64,000 nt of DNA from Flavobacterium anhuiense (GTDB lineage Bacteria; Bacteroidota; Bacteroidia; Flavobacteriales; Flavobacteriaceae). The stretch lies in contig NZ_JUIV01000006.1 in NCBI RefSeq assembly GCF_004151235.1, positions 1-64,000 on the forward strand, given 5' to 3'. Below are positions 11,894-20,772 of this stretch, one piece after another. The notes beneath the pieces are model-generated. The model was given only the letters and a program-made list of their open reading frames with translations. It was not told where the DNA came from and ran no database searches. The translations under genes were made by a program, and so were the position numbers. Positions within the stretch are counted from its first letter, which is position 1, and each line of letters opens with the position of its first letter.

Positions 11894-14221
11894 TTGAAAT
11901 ACATAAAATACATATTTCTCTTCACCACGCTTTGCCTCAAAGCGCAAATCCCTACGCTTGATAATTACAATCAGGTTTGGACAAAGCAGAGTCAGAATTC
12001 ATCAGAATCGATGCCTTTGGGAGGTGGCGATATTGGTCTGAATGTCTGGGTTGAGAAAGGCGATTTGTATTTCTATTTTTCGCGAAGCGGTACTTTCGAT
12101 GAGCATAATACTTTATTGAAATTAGGTCGCGTAAAAGTGACTTTAACGCCGAATCCGTTTGAAGGAAAAGATGGTTTTCGTCAGGAATTAAAACTGAAAG
12201 ATGGATATGTTTTAGTTGGACAAAGTAATACTAAAATTAAACTTTGGGTAGATGTTTTTAAACCCATTATTCATGTTGATTTAGAAAGTAAAAATGCGTT
12301 GAAAATGACAGCTTCTTATGAAAGTTGGCGTTATCAAAACCGTTATCCGAAAGGAAAAGAAAATAATGCCAATTCTTATAAATGGGCACCTCAAGGAGAA
12401 CTTATTACGTATAAAGATTCTATTTTATTTGAAAATAACGGAATCAAATTTTACCACAGAAACAGAGAAAATACCGTTTTTGACGTTACGGTAAAACAAC
12501 AGAAAATGGAATCAGTTAAAGATCAAATGATGAACCCGATTGCGAATCTGACTTTCGGTGGATTCATGACAGGAAATAACCTAAAACCAAACGGAACCTA
12601 TTTAGGAAAATATCAGTCAACAGATTTTAAAGGGTTTAATTTATCAAGTGTAAAACCTTCCAAAAAGCACTCGTTAGAAATATATTTAAACACCAATCAA
12701 TCTGATTTTTCGACTTGGAATAACGGACTAAAAAGTTTGATTGCTGCAAATAAAAACACAGCCAAACAAGCAGAAAAGAACACTCAAAAATGGTGGAATA
12801 ATTTCTGGAATCGCAGTTTTATTTTTACGCAAAAAAATCAATCGATAGAAAAAGATTCGGTGTATCAAATCGGACAGAATTATCAGTTGTTCCGATATAT
12901 GCTTGGATGTAATGCGTACGGAAAATATCCAACGAAATTTAATGGTGGACTTTTTACGGTTGATCCAGTTTATACCAATAAAGATCTGGATTTTACACCC
13001 GATTTTAGAAATTGGGGAGGCGGAACGATGACAGCTCAAAACCAGCGATTGGTTTATTTTCCGATGATAAAAAACGGTGATTTTGACATGATGAAATCGC
13101 AATTGGACTATTACCTGAGCCTTCAAAAAAATGCTGAATTAAGAAGTAAAGTTTACTGGAAACATAACGGTGCATCATTCACAGAACAATTGGAAAATTT
13201 CGGTCTTCCAAATCCTGCCGAATACGAATGGAAACGTCCTGTAGATTACGATCCCGGAATGGAATATAATGCGTGGCTCGAATATGAATGGGATACGGTT
13301 TTAGAATTCTGTCAAATGATGTTACAGCAGAAAGAATATGCTGGAGAAGATATTCAGAAATACAATTCATTCATAATCAGTTGTCTTCGTTTTTTTGATG
13401 AACATTATCAATATTTAGCCAAACAAAGAGGAAGAAAAGCCTTGGATGGAAACGGAAAATTAATTCTTTTTCCAGGTTCTGGAGCAGAAACGTATAAAAT
13501 GGCGAATAATGCCAATAGTACGATTTCGGCTTTACAAGTGATTACAGAAAGTCTTTTAAAGCTTTCTGGGAACCAATTATCAGTTGAAGATGCGGCATAT
13601 TTAATTGACTTTTCAGGAAGAATTCCGCCTTTGAATTTTGGACAAATTGAAAATCATAAAGTTTTGGTTCCTGCTAAATCTTGGGAAAGAGTGAATAATT
13701 CTGAAGTTCCGCAATTGTATCCTGTTTATCCTTGGGGAATTTATGGCATTGGAAAACCTGATTTAGAAACGGCTTTGAATACATGGAAATATGATGCAGA
13801 TGCTTTAAAATTCAGAAGTCATGTTGGCTGGAAACAAGACAATATTTTCTCGGCTCGTTTAGGATTGACAGAAGAAGCGGTAAAATACAATATAATGAAA
13901 ATGGCGAATTCAGAAAGACGTTTTCCAGCATTTTTCGGTCCGGGTTTTGATTGGGTTCCAGACCATAATTGGGGAGGATCGGGAATGATTGGCATGCAGG
14001 AAATGCTTTTGCAGGAAACTGATGGTAAGATTTATCTTTTTCCAGCTTGGCCAAAAGAGTGGAACGTTCATTTTAAATTACATGCTAAACAAAACACTAC
14101 GATTGAAGCCGAACTCTTAAACGGAGAAGTAAAGGTTTTAAAAGTAATTCCTGAAGAACGAAAAAAATACATTATAAATCTGCTTGGAAAATCTGAAGCA
14201 GAGAAAACGAAATTAAACTAA
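11894..14221 (+). CDS. DUF5703-type putative (alpha/alpha)6 glycoside hydrolase
   Basis: About 775 exported residues. The N-terminal sandwich has the pattern SMPLGGGDIGLNVWVEKGDL and FSRSGTFDEHNTLLKLGRV, typical of DUF5703 and related to the N-terminal domain of GH95. The rest has helical-barrel features (WWNNFWNRSFIF, NPAEYEWKRPVDYDPGMEY, FFGPGFDWVPDHNWGG, LQETDGKIYLFPAWPKEW). The last motif is the common end of GH95/GH65-like (alpha/alpha)6 enzymes. No activity is assigned to this family to my knowledge. The longest open frame begins at a TTG inside a repeat (11828). I prefer TTG 11894 (LKYIKYIFLFTTLCLKAQ), which leaves a normal signal peptide; ATG 11837 is also inside the repeat. The stop lies 16 bases before the PL1 gene, so the two are probably co-transcribed. 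Confidence 0.75.
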   Translation: MKYIKYIFLFTTLCLKAQIPTLDNYNQVWTKQSQNSSESMPLGGGDIGLNVWVEKGDLYFYFSRSGTFDEHNTLLKLGRVKVTLTPNPFEGKDGFRQELKLKDGYVLVGQSNTKIKLWVDVFKPIIHVDLESKNALKMTASYESWRYQNRYPKGKENNANSYKWAPQGELITYKDSILFENNGIKFYHRNRENTVFDVTVKQQKMESVKDQMMNPIANLTFGGFMTGNNLKPNGTYLGKYQSTDFKGFNLSSVKPSKKHSLEIYLNTNQSDFSTWNNGLKSLIAANKNTAKQAEKNTQKWWNNFWNRSFIFTQKNQSIEKDSVYQIGQNYQLFRYMLGCNAYGKYPTKFNGGLFTVDPVYTNKDLDFTPDFRNWGGGTMTAQNQRLVYFPMIKNGDFDMMKSQLDYYLSLQKNAELRSKVYWKHNGASFTEQLENFGLPNPAEYEWKRPVDYDPGMEYNAWLEYEWDTVLEFCQMMLQQKEYAGEDIQKYNSFIISCLRFFDEHYQYLAKQRGRKALDGNGKLILFPGSGAETYKMANNANSTISALQVITESLLKLSGNQLSVEDAAYLIDFSGRIPPLNFGQIENHKVLVPAKSWERVNNSEVPQLYPVYPWGIYGIGKPDLETALNTWKYDADALKFRSHVGWKQDNIFSARLGLTEEAVKYNIMKMANSERRFPAFFGPGFDWVPDHNWGGSGMIGMQEMLLQETDGKIYLFPAWPKEWNVHFKLHAKQNTTIEAELLNGEVKVLKVIPEERKKYIINLLGKSEAEKTKLN

Positions 14222-14237
14222 CTATTACCACAAAAAA

Positions 14238-16697
14238 ATGATTAAGAAATTACTAAGTGCAACAGTTTTGTCAATGTTTTTGACAGCAAACGGAGAAGCA
14301 CAGTCAGTTCAAAATACAGACAAACAAATTGTAAAAGTTGACTTTGACTTTTTTCAAAGAAGACTAGAAGAAGTTCATGATCCGAGTTACGATTCGTGGG
14401 TGATTAATGAAGGAAAAGAAGCCGAAAAATCATTTAACAATGTGTCATTTAAACTAAAAGGAAACTTCACTTCAAAATGGTACAAAGTGGGCATGAATGC
14501 TCCGTTTTACAATAAATTAGGAAGTGACGGTTTAGTTACGGCAGAAAATTTAGAATTAAAAATCAGCGGATTGAAAGCAGGAAAACATACGCTCTTGACT
14601 TTTCATAACGCTTTTGATGTCATTACAGGAAAAACTTTTTCTCCAATTAAAATCTTCGTAAACGGAAAACTTCAGGAAACGGTAAATGCAAGTCAGAGAG
14701 CCAATGCTAAAATTGATGCTTCGATGGCATATATTACATTCAATGCTGAAAAAGGAAAAGATGTAATCGTTCGTTTTGAAATTGATCCGACTTCAAACCC
14801 TGATATTGTAAAACAGATTGTGATTAATGGTTTCGAAATTGATACACCAAACTTGATGAATCAGGCAAGAACTCCAGAACCAAAAAATAGAGACGAACAT
14901 GTTGAAGTAGGCAAAACTTTAATTTTAAAATGGGATGCTGTAAAAAAAGTAGTATCGCATAAAATTTATTTTGGTGAAGATAAAAATGCTGTTGAAAATG
15001 CAACAGAAAGTTCAAAAGAGTTTAAAGGAAAATTAACCGATAAATCTTTTACAGTTTCTGATTTATACAGCGGAACAACCTATTACTGGAGAGTTGATGA
15101 AGTAGATAATAATGGGGAAGTGACATTAGGAAATGTTTGGTCGTTTAAACCTGCACAATTAGCATTTCCAGGCGCTGAAGGTTACGGACGTTATGCCGTT
15201 GGTGGACGTGGCGGAAAAGTAATTGAAGTAACGAATTTAAATGACGACGGACCGGGAAGTTTACGTGACGCGATTAATCAGGAAATTGGGCCAAGAACGA
15301 TTGTTTTTAATGTTTCGGGAAATATCAAGTTAGCTTCGAGATTAGTAGCAAATCAGCCTTATATTACTATTGCAGGACAAACTGCTCCTGGCGAAGGAAT
15401 TACAATCAGCAGAGCGCCAATCGGATTAACAGGAAATGATGGTGTAATTCGATTCTTAAAAGTAAGAATTGGCGGTGGAACTACTTTTGACGGAATGGGA
15501 TTAACAGGTGCAGATTACAGTATTATTGATCATTGCTCAATTAGCTGGACAATTGATGAATCTTTTAGTTCGCGAGGAGCGCATCATATTACATTACAAA
15601 GAACATTAATTTCAGAAGCTTTAAACGTGGCTGGCCATGATAAATACGAAGCCGGAAAAATGCATGGTTATGCTGCTACGATTGGCGGTGATATTGGTAG
15701 TTTTCATCACAATTTACTGGCTCATAATTATGGAAGAAACTGGAGTATTGGCGGTGGTTTAAGCGGTGATGGATTTTATACAGGAAGACTTGATATTACA
15801 AATAACGTAGTTTACAACTGGGGAAAAAGAACGACAGACGGAGGAGCAAATGAGGTAAATTTTGTGAATAATTATTATAAACCCGGAGCTTCAACTGGAA
15901 TTTTTGTAGCGTTAAATGCACAGCACGAAGGCGTTGGAAAAGGAATGCAACGTTATTATTTTAATGGAAATGTTATGCCAGGTTATTTTGATGAAAAATC
16001 TCAAGATAAAGGAAGAAAATCTACGGTAACAAATAAAGAAAAAGTAGAATATGAAACATTCGTTGATAAACCATTTTTTCCTTCTTACGTAGAAACGCAA
16101 TCAGCGAAAGCGGCTTATAAAAATGTACTTTCAGATGTTGGAGCAAATCAGCCATTTTTTGATAAACACGATAACCGAATTGTAGATGAAACTTTAAAAG
16201 GAACTTTCACATATAAAGGAAGTAAAAGTGGTTTGGGCGGAATGATTGATAACGAACAAGATGCAGGCGGATGGCCGAATTTTGTTTCAGAAACTCGTCC
16301 AGCAGATTGGGATACAGATCATGACGGTTTGCCAAATTGGTGGGAGAAAGCTTTTGGGTTGAATGAAAATTCAGCTTCGGGAGATTTTTCAGATGCTAAT
16401 CAAGATACCGATAAAGATGGATTTACGCAGTTAGATAATTATTTAGATTGGTTGGCTCAGCCTCATTATTTTATCAATTTAAAAGATAAAAAGGTTTTAA
16501 ATACAGGAGATTATTTCAAAGGTTTTGAAAACAAGCCAGTTTATAGTTTTTCTGATGTTAAAAACGGAAAAGTAAGTTTAAAAGGGAAAGAAATTCAGTT
16601 TACGGCTTCAGATAAAGGTTTTGCTTCTTTCGTAGTAACGGTAAAAGATGCTGACGGAGATTCTATGAGCAGAACTATTAATTTCTTTGTTAAGTAA
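14238..16697 (+). CDS. Multidomain PL1 pectate lyase with fibronectin III-like domain
   Basis: 819 residues, exported (MIKKLLSATVLSMFLTANGEA). In order: an N-terminal beta-sandwich (about 30-200), a fibronectin III-like domain (about 215-305; TLILKWDAVKKVVSHKIYFG, SGTTYYWRVDEVDNNGE), the PL1 right-handed beta-helix (from AFPGAEGYGRYAVGGRGGKV to about 560), a calcium-binding TSP3/EF-hand-like repeat (DWDTDHDGLPNWWEKAFGL, DANQDTDKDGF) and a C-terminal immunoglobulin-like domain. PL1 marks include the pattern GPGSLRDAI, DHCSISWTIDES and the catalytic-arginine region NYGRNWSIGGG. It would cut de-esterified homogalacturonan by beta-elimination. The extra modules, absent from the two PL1 enzymes downstream, suggest a different binding mode. 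It follows the DUF5703 gene by 16 bases. Confidence 0.93.
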   Translation: MIKKLLSATVLSMFLTANGEAQSVQNTDKQIVKVDFDFFQRRLEEVHDPSYDSWVINEGKEAEKSFNNVSFKLKGNFTSKWYKVGMNAPFYNKLGSDGLVTAENLELKISGLKAGKHTLLTFHNAFDVITGKTFSPIKIFVNGKLQETVNASQRANAKIDASMAYITFNAEKGKDVIVRFEIDPTSNPDIVKQIVINGFEIDTPNLMNQARTPEPKNRDEHVEVGKTLILKWDAVKKVVSHKIYFGEDKNAVENATESSKEFKGKLTDKSFTVSDLYSGTTYYWRVDEVDNNGEVTLGNVWSFKPAQLAFPGAEGYGRYAVGGRGGKVIEVTNLNDDGPGSLRDAINQEIGPRTIVFNVSGNIKLASRLVANQPYITIAGQTAPGEGITISRAPIGLTGNDGVIRFLKVRIGGGTTFDGMGLTGADYSIIDHCSISWTIDESFSSRGAHHITLQRTLISEALNVAGHDKYEAGKMHGYAATIGGDIGSFHHNLLAHNYGRNWSIGGGLSGDGFYTGRLDITNNVVYNWGKRTTDGGANEVNFVNNYYKPGASTGIFVALNAQHEGVGKGMQRYYFNGNVMPGYFDEKSQDKGRKSTVTNKEKVEYETFVDKPFFPSYVETQSAKAAYKNVLSDVGANQPFFDKHDNRIVDETLKGTFTYKGSKSGLGGMIDNEQDAGGWPNFVSETRPADWDTDHDGLPNWWEKAFGLNENSASGDFSDANQDTDKDGFTQLDNYLDWLAQPHYFINLKDKKVLNTGDYFKGFENKPVYSFSDVKNGKVSLKGKEIQFTASDKGFASFVVTVKDADGDSMSRTINFFVK

Positions 16698-16709
16698 AAA
16701 AATAGGTTT

Positions 16710-16854
16710 GCCACGAATTACACTAATTTCCACGAATTAGTTTTTTGCCACACATTAAAGGATTTACACAGATTATTTATAAAAAAAATCATTTTAATCT
16801 TTTTAATCTGTGGCTAAAAAAAGAAAAATTAGTGCAATTCGTGTAATTCGTGGC
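16710..16854. repeat. Family C inverted repeat, copy 2, with family D nested inside
   Basis: The outer arms GCCACGAATTACACTAATTT and ...GTGTAATTCGTGGC enclose a GCCACACATTAAAGG / TTAATCTGTGGC pair (16747-16814). It supplies the false GTG start at 16810. Confidence 0.75.
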
Positions 16855-16872
16855 AAAAAAAATAAATTCAAA

Positions 16873-18891
16873 ATGAAAAAGAACATCATCATATCATCAT
16901 TATTTCTTTCAACCGTAATCTTTGCGCAGAACAAAGGCTTAGTTGCCAATTCAGAAAGTCCGTATTCTAAATTACAAAGTATTGGTTTACAGGATGTAAA
17001 ATGGATAAACGGATTTTGGAAAGAACAATTTGATGTAGAAACCAAAAATACCTTGCCGTACATGTGGGATTTGTATCATAACGATGAAGTTTCGCATGCT
17101 TACAAAAACTTCGAAATTGCGGCAGGTTTGAGTAAAGGAACTTTTAAAGGGCCTTCATTTCATGATGGTGATTTTTATAAGATTTTTGAAGGAATGGCAG
17201 CAACGTATGCCGTTACAAAAGATAAAAAACTCGATGCCGAAATGGATAAGGCTATTGCGCTTTTCGCGAAAGTACAGCGCAAAGACGGTTATATCCATAC
17301 TCCAGTTTTAATTGATGAACGTTGGGGAACTTTAGGCCCAGAAGAAGTTAAAAAACAACTGGGTTTTGAGAAATACAATATGGGACATTTAATGACTGCA
17401 GCTTGTATTCATTATCGCGCGACAGGAAAAACAAATTTCCTGAATATCGCTAAAGGTGTTGCCGATTTCTTGTATGATTTCTATAAAAAAGCTTCACCAG
17501 AATTGGCTCGAAATGCCATTTGTCCGTCTCATTACATGGGAATTGTCGAAATGTACAGAACGACAAAAAATCCGAAATACTTAGAATTGGCTAATAATCT
17601 AATTGATATTAGAGGAACTACAAATGACGGAACTGATGATAATCAGGACAGAGTTCCGTTTAGACAGCAAACAACTGCAATGGGGCACGCTGTAAGAGCA
17701 AATTATCTTTATGCCGGAGTTGCCGATTTGTATGCCGAAACGGGAGAAAAGAAATTACTAGATAATTTAGAATCGATTTGGGATGATGTAACGTACCGTA
17801 AAATGTACATTACAGGAGGCTGTGGCTCTTTATACGATGGAGTTTCTCCAGACGGAACTTCTTATGATCCATCTGTCGTTCAGAAAATTCATCAAGCTTA
17901 TGGAAGACCTTTCCAATTGCCAAATGCAACCGCTCACACAGAAACTTGCGCTAATATTGGAAACGTTTTATGGAATTGGAGAATGCTTCAAATTACTGGA
18001 GATGCCAAATATGCTGATATTGTAGAATTGGCACTTTACAACAGTGTACTTTCAGGAATGGATTTAGAGGGAGAAAAATTCCTTTATAATAATCCATTGA
18101 ATGTTTCAAATGATTTGCCGTTTCATCAAAGATGGGGAAATGTGCGTGAAGGTTATATCGCTTTATCCAACTGCTGTGCGCCAAACGTAACCAGAACAGT
18201 TGCCGAGATTGGAAATTACGCTTATAATCTTTCAAAAGAAGGTTTGTATGTAAATTTATACGGGAGCAATACTTTGAATACAAAAACATTAAACGGAGAA
18301 TCTTTAGAGATTGAACAGCAAACCAATTATCCGTGGGACGGAAAAATAGCGTTGAAAATCATAAAAACTCCAAAAGATCTGCAGGCTTTCTTTTTGAGAA
18401 TTCCGGGTTGGAGTCAAAATGCGGAAGTTTCGATAAATAATGCAAAGATTACCGATAAAATCGTTTCTGGAAGTTATCTCAAATTGAATCAGAAATGGAA
18501 AAAAGGAGATGTAATTGAATTGAATATTCCGATGCCAGTTGAATTGATGGAAGCGAATCCGTTAGTAGAAGAAGTTAAAAATCAAGTTGCTGTAAAAAGA
18601 GGACCTTTGGTGTATTGTTTAGAATCTGATCAATTGCCAGCTAAAATTAGTGTGAATGATGTGGCTTTAAAATTGAATTCGAAATTTACAACGAATCCGT
18701 TTACATTAAACAATAGAAGTTTAATGAGCATTGATGCTGATGCCGTTATAAATGCTAATAATTCATGGGACAAAACGTTGTACAAACCGCTTTCTGCTAA
18801 AAATGAAAATACCGTACAAGTAAAATTGATTCCGTATTTTGCATGGGGAAACAAAGGGCAGGGAGAGATGACGGTTTGGATGTCGCATTAA
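16873..18891 (+). CDS. GH127 beta-L-arabinofuranosidase (former DUF1680)
   Basis: About 672 residues with signal MKKNIIISSLFLSTVIFAQ. It is a typical (alpha/alpha)6 GH127 enzyme: GFWKEQFDVETKNTLPYMWD, GHLMTAACIHYRATGK, MYITGGCGS. The zinc-cysteine site is present: E357 and C359 in HTETCANIG plus C434-C435 in SNCCAPNVTRT. It matches the known Glu-Cys-Cys-Cys set of the Bifidobacterium enzyme HypBA1 (E338, C340, C417, C418), where a cysteine is the nucleophile. The enzyme releases beta-L-arabinofuranose, a terminal sugar in RG-II side chain B. The longer reading frame starts at a GTG (16810) inside an inverted repeat; ATG 16873 gives a clean signal peptide and is preferred. The following CE8 gene is separated by another repeat. 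Confidence 0.93.
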   Translation: MKKNIIISSLFLSTVIFAQNKGLVANSESPYSKLQSIGLQDVKWINGFWKEQFDVETKNTLPYMWDLYHNDEVSHAYKNFEIAAGLSKGTFKGPSFHDGDFYKIFEGMAATYAVTKDKKLDAEMDKAIALFAKVQRKDGYIHTPVLIDERWGTLGPEEVKKQLGFEKYNMGHLMTAACIHYRATGKTNFLNIAKGVADFLYDFYKKASPELARNAICPSHYMGIVEMYRTTKNPKYLELANNLIDIRGTTNDGTDDNQDRVPFRQQTTAMGHAVRANYLYAGVADLYAETGEKKLLDNLESIWDDVTYRKMYITGGCGSLYDGVSPDGTSYDPSVVQKIHQAYGRPFQLPNATAHTETCANIGNVLWNWRMLQITGDAKYADIVELALYNSVLSGMDLEGEKFLYNNPLNVSNDLPFHQRWGNVREGYIALSNCCAPNVTRTVAEIGNYAYNLSKEGLYVNLYGSNTLNTKTLNGESLEIEQQTNYPWDGKIALKIIKTPKDLQAFFLRIPGWSQNAEVSINNAKITDKIVSGSYLKLNQKWKKGDVIELNIPMPVELMEANPLVEEVKNQVAVKRGPLVYCLESDQLPAKISVNDVALKLNSKFTTNPFTLNNRSLMSIDADAVINANNSWDKTLYKPLSAKNENTVQVKLIPYFAWGNKGQGEMTVWMSH

Positions 18892-18984
18892 ATTTTGGAC
18901 ACGGATGAAACGGATTGCCCTTGGCAAAACACGGATTAAAACGGATTTTTAAATTTTTGTCAAAGATATTAATCGTTCAGTTTT

Positions 18985-19083
18985 TCATTTCGACGAAGGA
19001 GAAATCTTCACAAGTAACTCCGCAACGAAAAGCCAATCTTTGTAGAGCTACTTGCGGAGATTTCTCTCTACGTTCGAAATGAC
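18985..19083. repeat. Family A inverted repeat, copy 5, degenerate
   Basis: The left arm is intact (CATTTCGACGAAGGAGAAAT) but the right arm has changed to CTCTCTACGTTCGAAATGAC, so the stem is imperfect. It lies before the CE8 gene. A short CACGGATTAAAACGG-type repeat precedes it (18900-18945). Confidence 0.75.
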
Positions 19084-19111
19084 AAAAAGAAGACGAGTAA
19101 ACAAAAAACAT

Positions 19112-20098
19112 ATGAAATATATTGTAACTCTATTTTTAATAACAACACTTTCTTTATCAGCCCAAACGCTCGATAACAAACTTGTATTAACCGTTGCTCA
19201 AGATGGTTCAGGAGATTTTAAAACCATTCAGGGAGCGATAAATAATGTCAAAGACAATTCAGAAAAACGAGTTGTAATTACTATAAAACCAGGAAAGTAT
19301 GTCGAGAAATTAGAAATTCCTGCTTCAAAATCTTTCATTACTTTAAAAGGAACAGATCGCAGTAAAACGATAATTTCATTTGATGATTATTCAGGAAAAC
19401 CGCTTCGCGAACCAGATCCATCAGGAAAAAAGGAGTTTGGAACTTCAACATCTTACTCTTTTTTAATTAAAGGTAATGACTGTACATTAGAAAATCTTAC
19501 AATTGAAAATACAGCGGGAAGAGTAGGACAGGCGGTAGCTCTTCATATAAAAAGCGATCGGGTTATTGTGAAGAACTGTAATCTTTTAGGAAATCAGGAC
19601 ACGCTTTATTTATCAGAAGGAAATACTCGTACGTATTTTGAAAACTGTTTTATCAACGGTACAACCGATTTTATTTTTGGAGCTGCAACAGCGTATTTTT
19701 ATAAGTGTACAATTGAAAGTTTAACGAATTCTTATATTACGGCAGCTTCAACTCCGCAAGGACAAGCTTATGGTTTTGTTTTTACAGATTGTAAGCTCAC
19801 TGCAAAAGACAAATCTGTAGACAAAGTTTTTTTAGGAAGACCTTGGAGACCTTATGCACAAACTGTTTTTATTAATACAGATTTAGGTTCCCATATTATT
19901 CCTGAAGGTTGGAATGCCTGGATTGATACTAGATTTCCTGACAAAGATAAAACAGCTTATTATGCTGAATATGGAAGCAAAGGAACGAGTGCTAAATATG
20001 TGTCTCAACGAGTTTCATGGTCGTATCAATTAAAGAAAGAGGATACTAAGAAATATAATAGAGATTTAGTTTTAAATGGATGGAATCTCATTCAATAG
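19112..20098 (+). CDS. CE8 pectin methylesterase
   Basis: 328 residues, exported (MKYIVTLFLITTLSLSAQ). All family motifs are present in order: VAQDGSGDFKTIQGAI at the start, then QAVALHIKSDR with Q140, GNQDTLY with Q162 and D163, TTDFIFGAATAYF with D186, and FLGRPWRPYAQTVF with R243. These correspond to the oxyanion-hole glutamines, the two catalytic aspartates and the substrate arginine of CE8. It removes methyl esters from homogalacturonan and so prepares the chain for PL1 and GH28. The open frame extends upstream to TTG 19052, but those 20 codons are the right arm of a family A repeat; ATG 19112 is the start. It is the last gene before a strong terminator. Confidence 0.94.
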   Translation: MKYIVTLFLITTLSLSAQTLDNKLVLTVAQDGSGDFKTIQGAINNVKDNSEKRVVITIKPGKYVEKLEIPASKSFITLKGTDRSKTIISFDDYSGKPLREPDPSGKKEFGTSTSYSFLIKGNDCTLENLTIENTAGRVGQAVALHIKSDRVIVKNCNLLGNQDTLYLSEGNTRTYFENCFINGTTDFIFGAATAYFYKCTIESLTNSYITAASTPQGQAYGFVFTDCKLTAKDKSVDKVFLGRPWRPYAQTVFINTDLGSHIIPEGWNAWIDTRFPDKDKTAYYAEYGSKGTSAKYVSQRVSWSYQLKKEDTKKYNRDLVLNGWNLIQ

Positions 20099-20122
20099 TT
20101 AATGCTGAATTAAAATGGATCA

Positions 20123-20174
20123 ACGGAAAGCCCACTAATGTCAATATTAGTGGGCTTTCCGTTTAATTTTTTCT
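20123..20174 (+). terminator. Strong intrinsic terminator after the CE8 gene
   Basis: A perfect 17-base-pair stem (left arm 20123-20139, right arm 20146-20162) with a six-base loop GTCAAT is followed by TTAATTTTTT. It begins 24 bases after the CE8 stop codon. It separates the upstream enzyme block from the susC control region. Confidence 0.9.
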
Positions 20175-20274
20175 ATAACTATAGATAGAAAAAGAACGTT
20201 TAAATTTTGTTGGTCAGAATTTACTTTTAAAAATTATTTTTTTTACTAAAATTTATTTAATGTTTTTTTAAGTA

Positions 20275-20291
20275 ATCCTGCTGGTATCCTG
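20275..20291 (-). promoter_or_regulatory. Tandem CAGGAT half-sites, inverted copy
   Basis: On the minus strand CAGGAT occurs twice with an 11-base period (plus-strand ATCCTG at 20275 and 20286). It lies in the same control region as the plus-strand pair at 20598, about 320 bases away; such separated copies can support looping. Function is inferred. Confidence 0.3.
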
Positions 20292-20597
20292 TATTATAAT
20301 TTGTAGGTTTTTTATCGTGAAATAAGTGCAATTGCCACAATTATCTCTATCGTTTTCGTAAAAATTAGAGTTTTCTAAGCGCTTAAATATCAGATAGGAT
20401 ATTGTTAAGTTTTGAAAAATACACAGCAGATGCTTGTTTTTAATAATAATCTTGTTGTTTTTTAATCAAAATGGGTTTTTAAATTTTGTTTTAATCAAAC
20501 ATTTGTCTTAAATATTTTGGTTCATCTATTTTTTCCATTCGTTTTTTATTAATATTGTTTTTTTAGTCGCTTTTTTTTCGAGATTATACGATTAAAA

Positions 20598-20617
20598 CAG
20601 GATAGAGCAGGACGGTT
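20598..20617 (+). promoter_or_regulatory. Tandem CAGGAY half-sites upstream of susC
   Basis: CAGGATAGAG is directly followed by CAGGACGGTT, a repeat with a 10-base period, just upstream of the possible -7 box at 20635. It looks like a direct-repeat operator for a PUL regulator (hybrid two-component or AraC type). This is inference from pattern only. Confidence 0.4.
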
Positions 20618-20772
20618 CTAATGTGTCATCATCATATTTTTGGAATATTAAAATAAATGTGTTTTAAACATTTAATAAAATTAATTTAAGATTCCATTAA
20701 GAAAATTTTGTTATAGACGAGACACATTAAACATGACTAACTAACATTAATAACCTAACCAAAAAAACATTT

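Larger units (their letters stand above)
20175..20772 (+). promoter_or_regulatory. A/T-rich susC control region
   Basis: About 600 bases with no gene, far richer in T runs than other spacers and free of the repeat families. It holds TAAGCGCTTA (20376-20385, a perfect 10-base palindrome), tandem CAGGAY half-sites described separately, and one exact match to the Bacteroidetes -7 box TAnnTTTG (TATTTTTG, 20635-20642), which would leave a leader of about 130 bases. No good -33 TTG lies at the right distance, so the promoter call is weak. The region as a whole is clearly the control region of susCD. Confidence 0.6.

Noticed and set aside
12728..13126. Minus-strand 132-codon open frame
   Set aside because: Antisense to the DUF5703 gene, with no signal, domain or spacing of its own.
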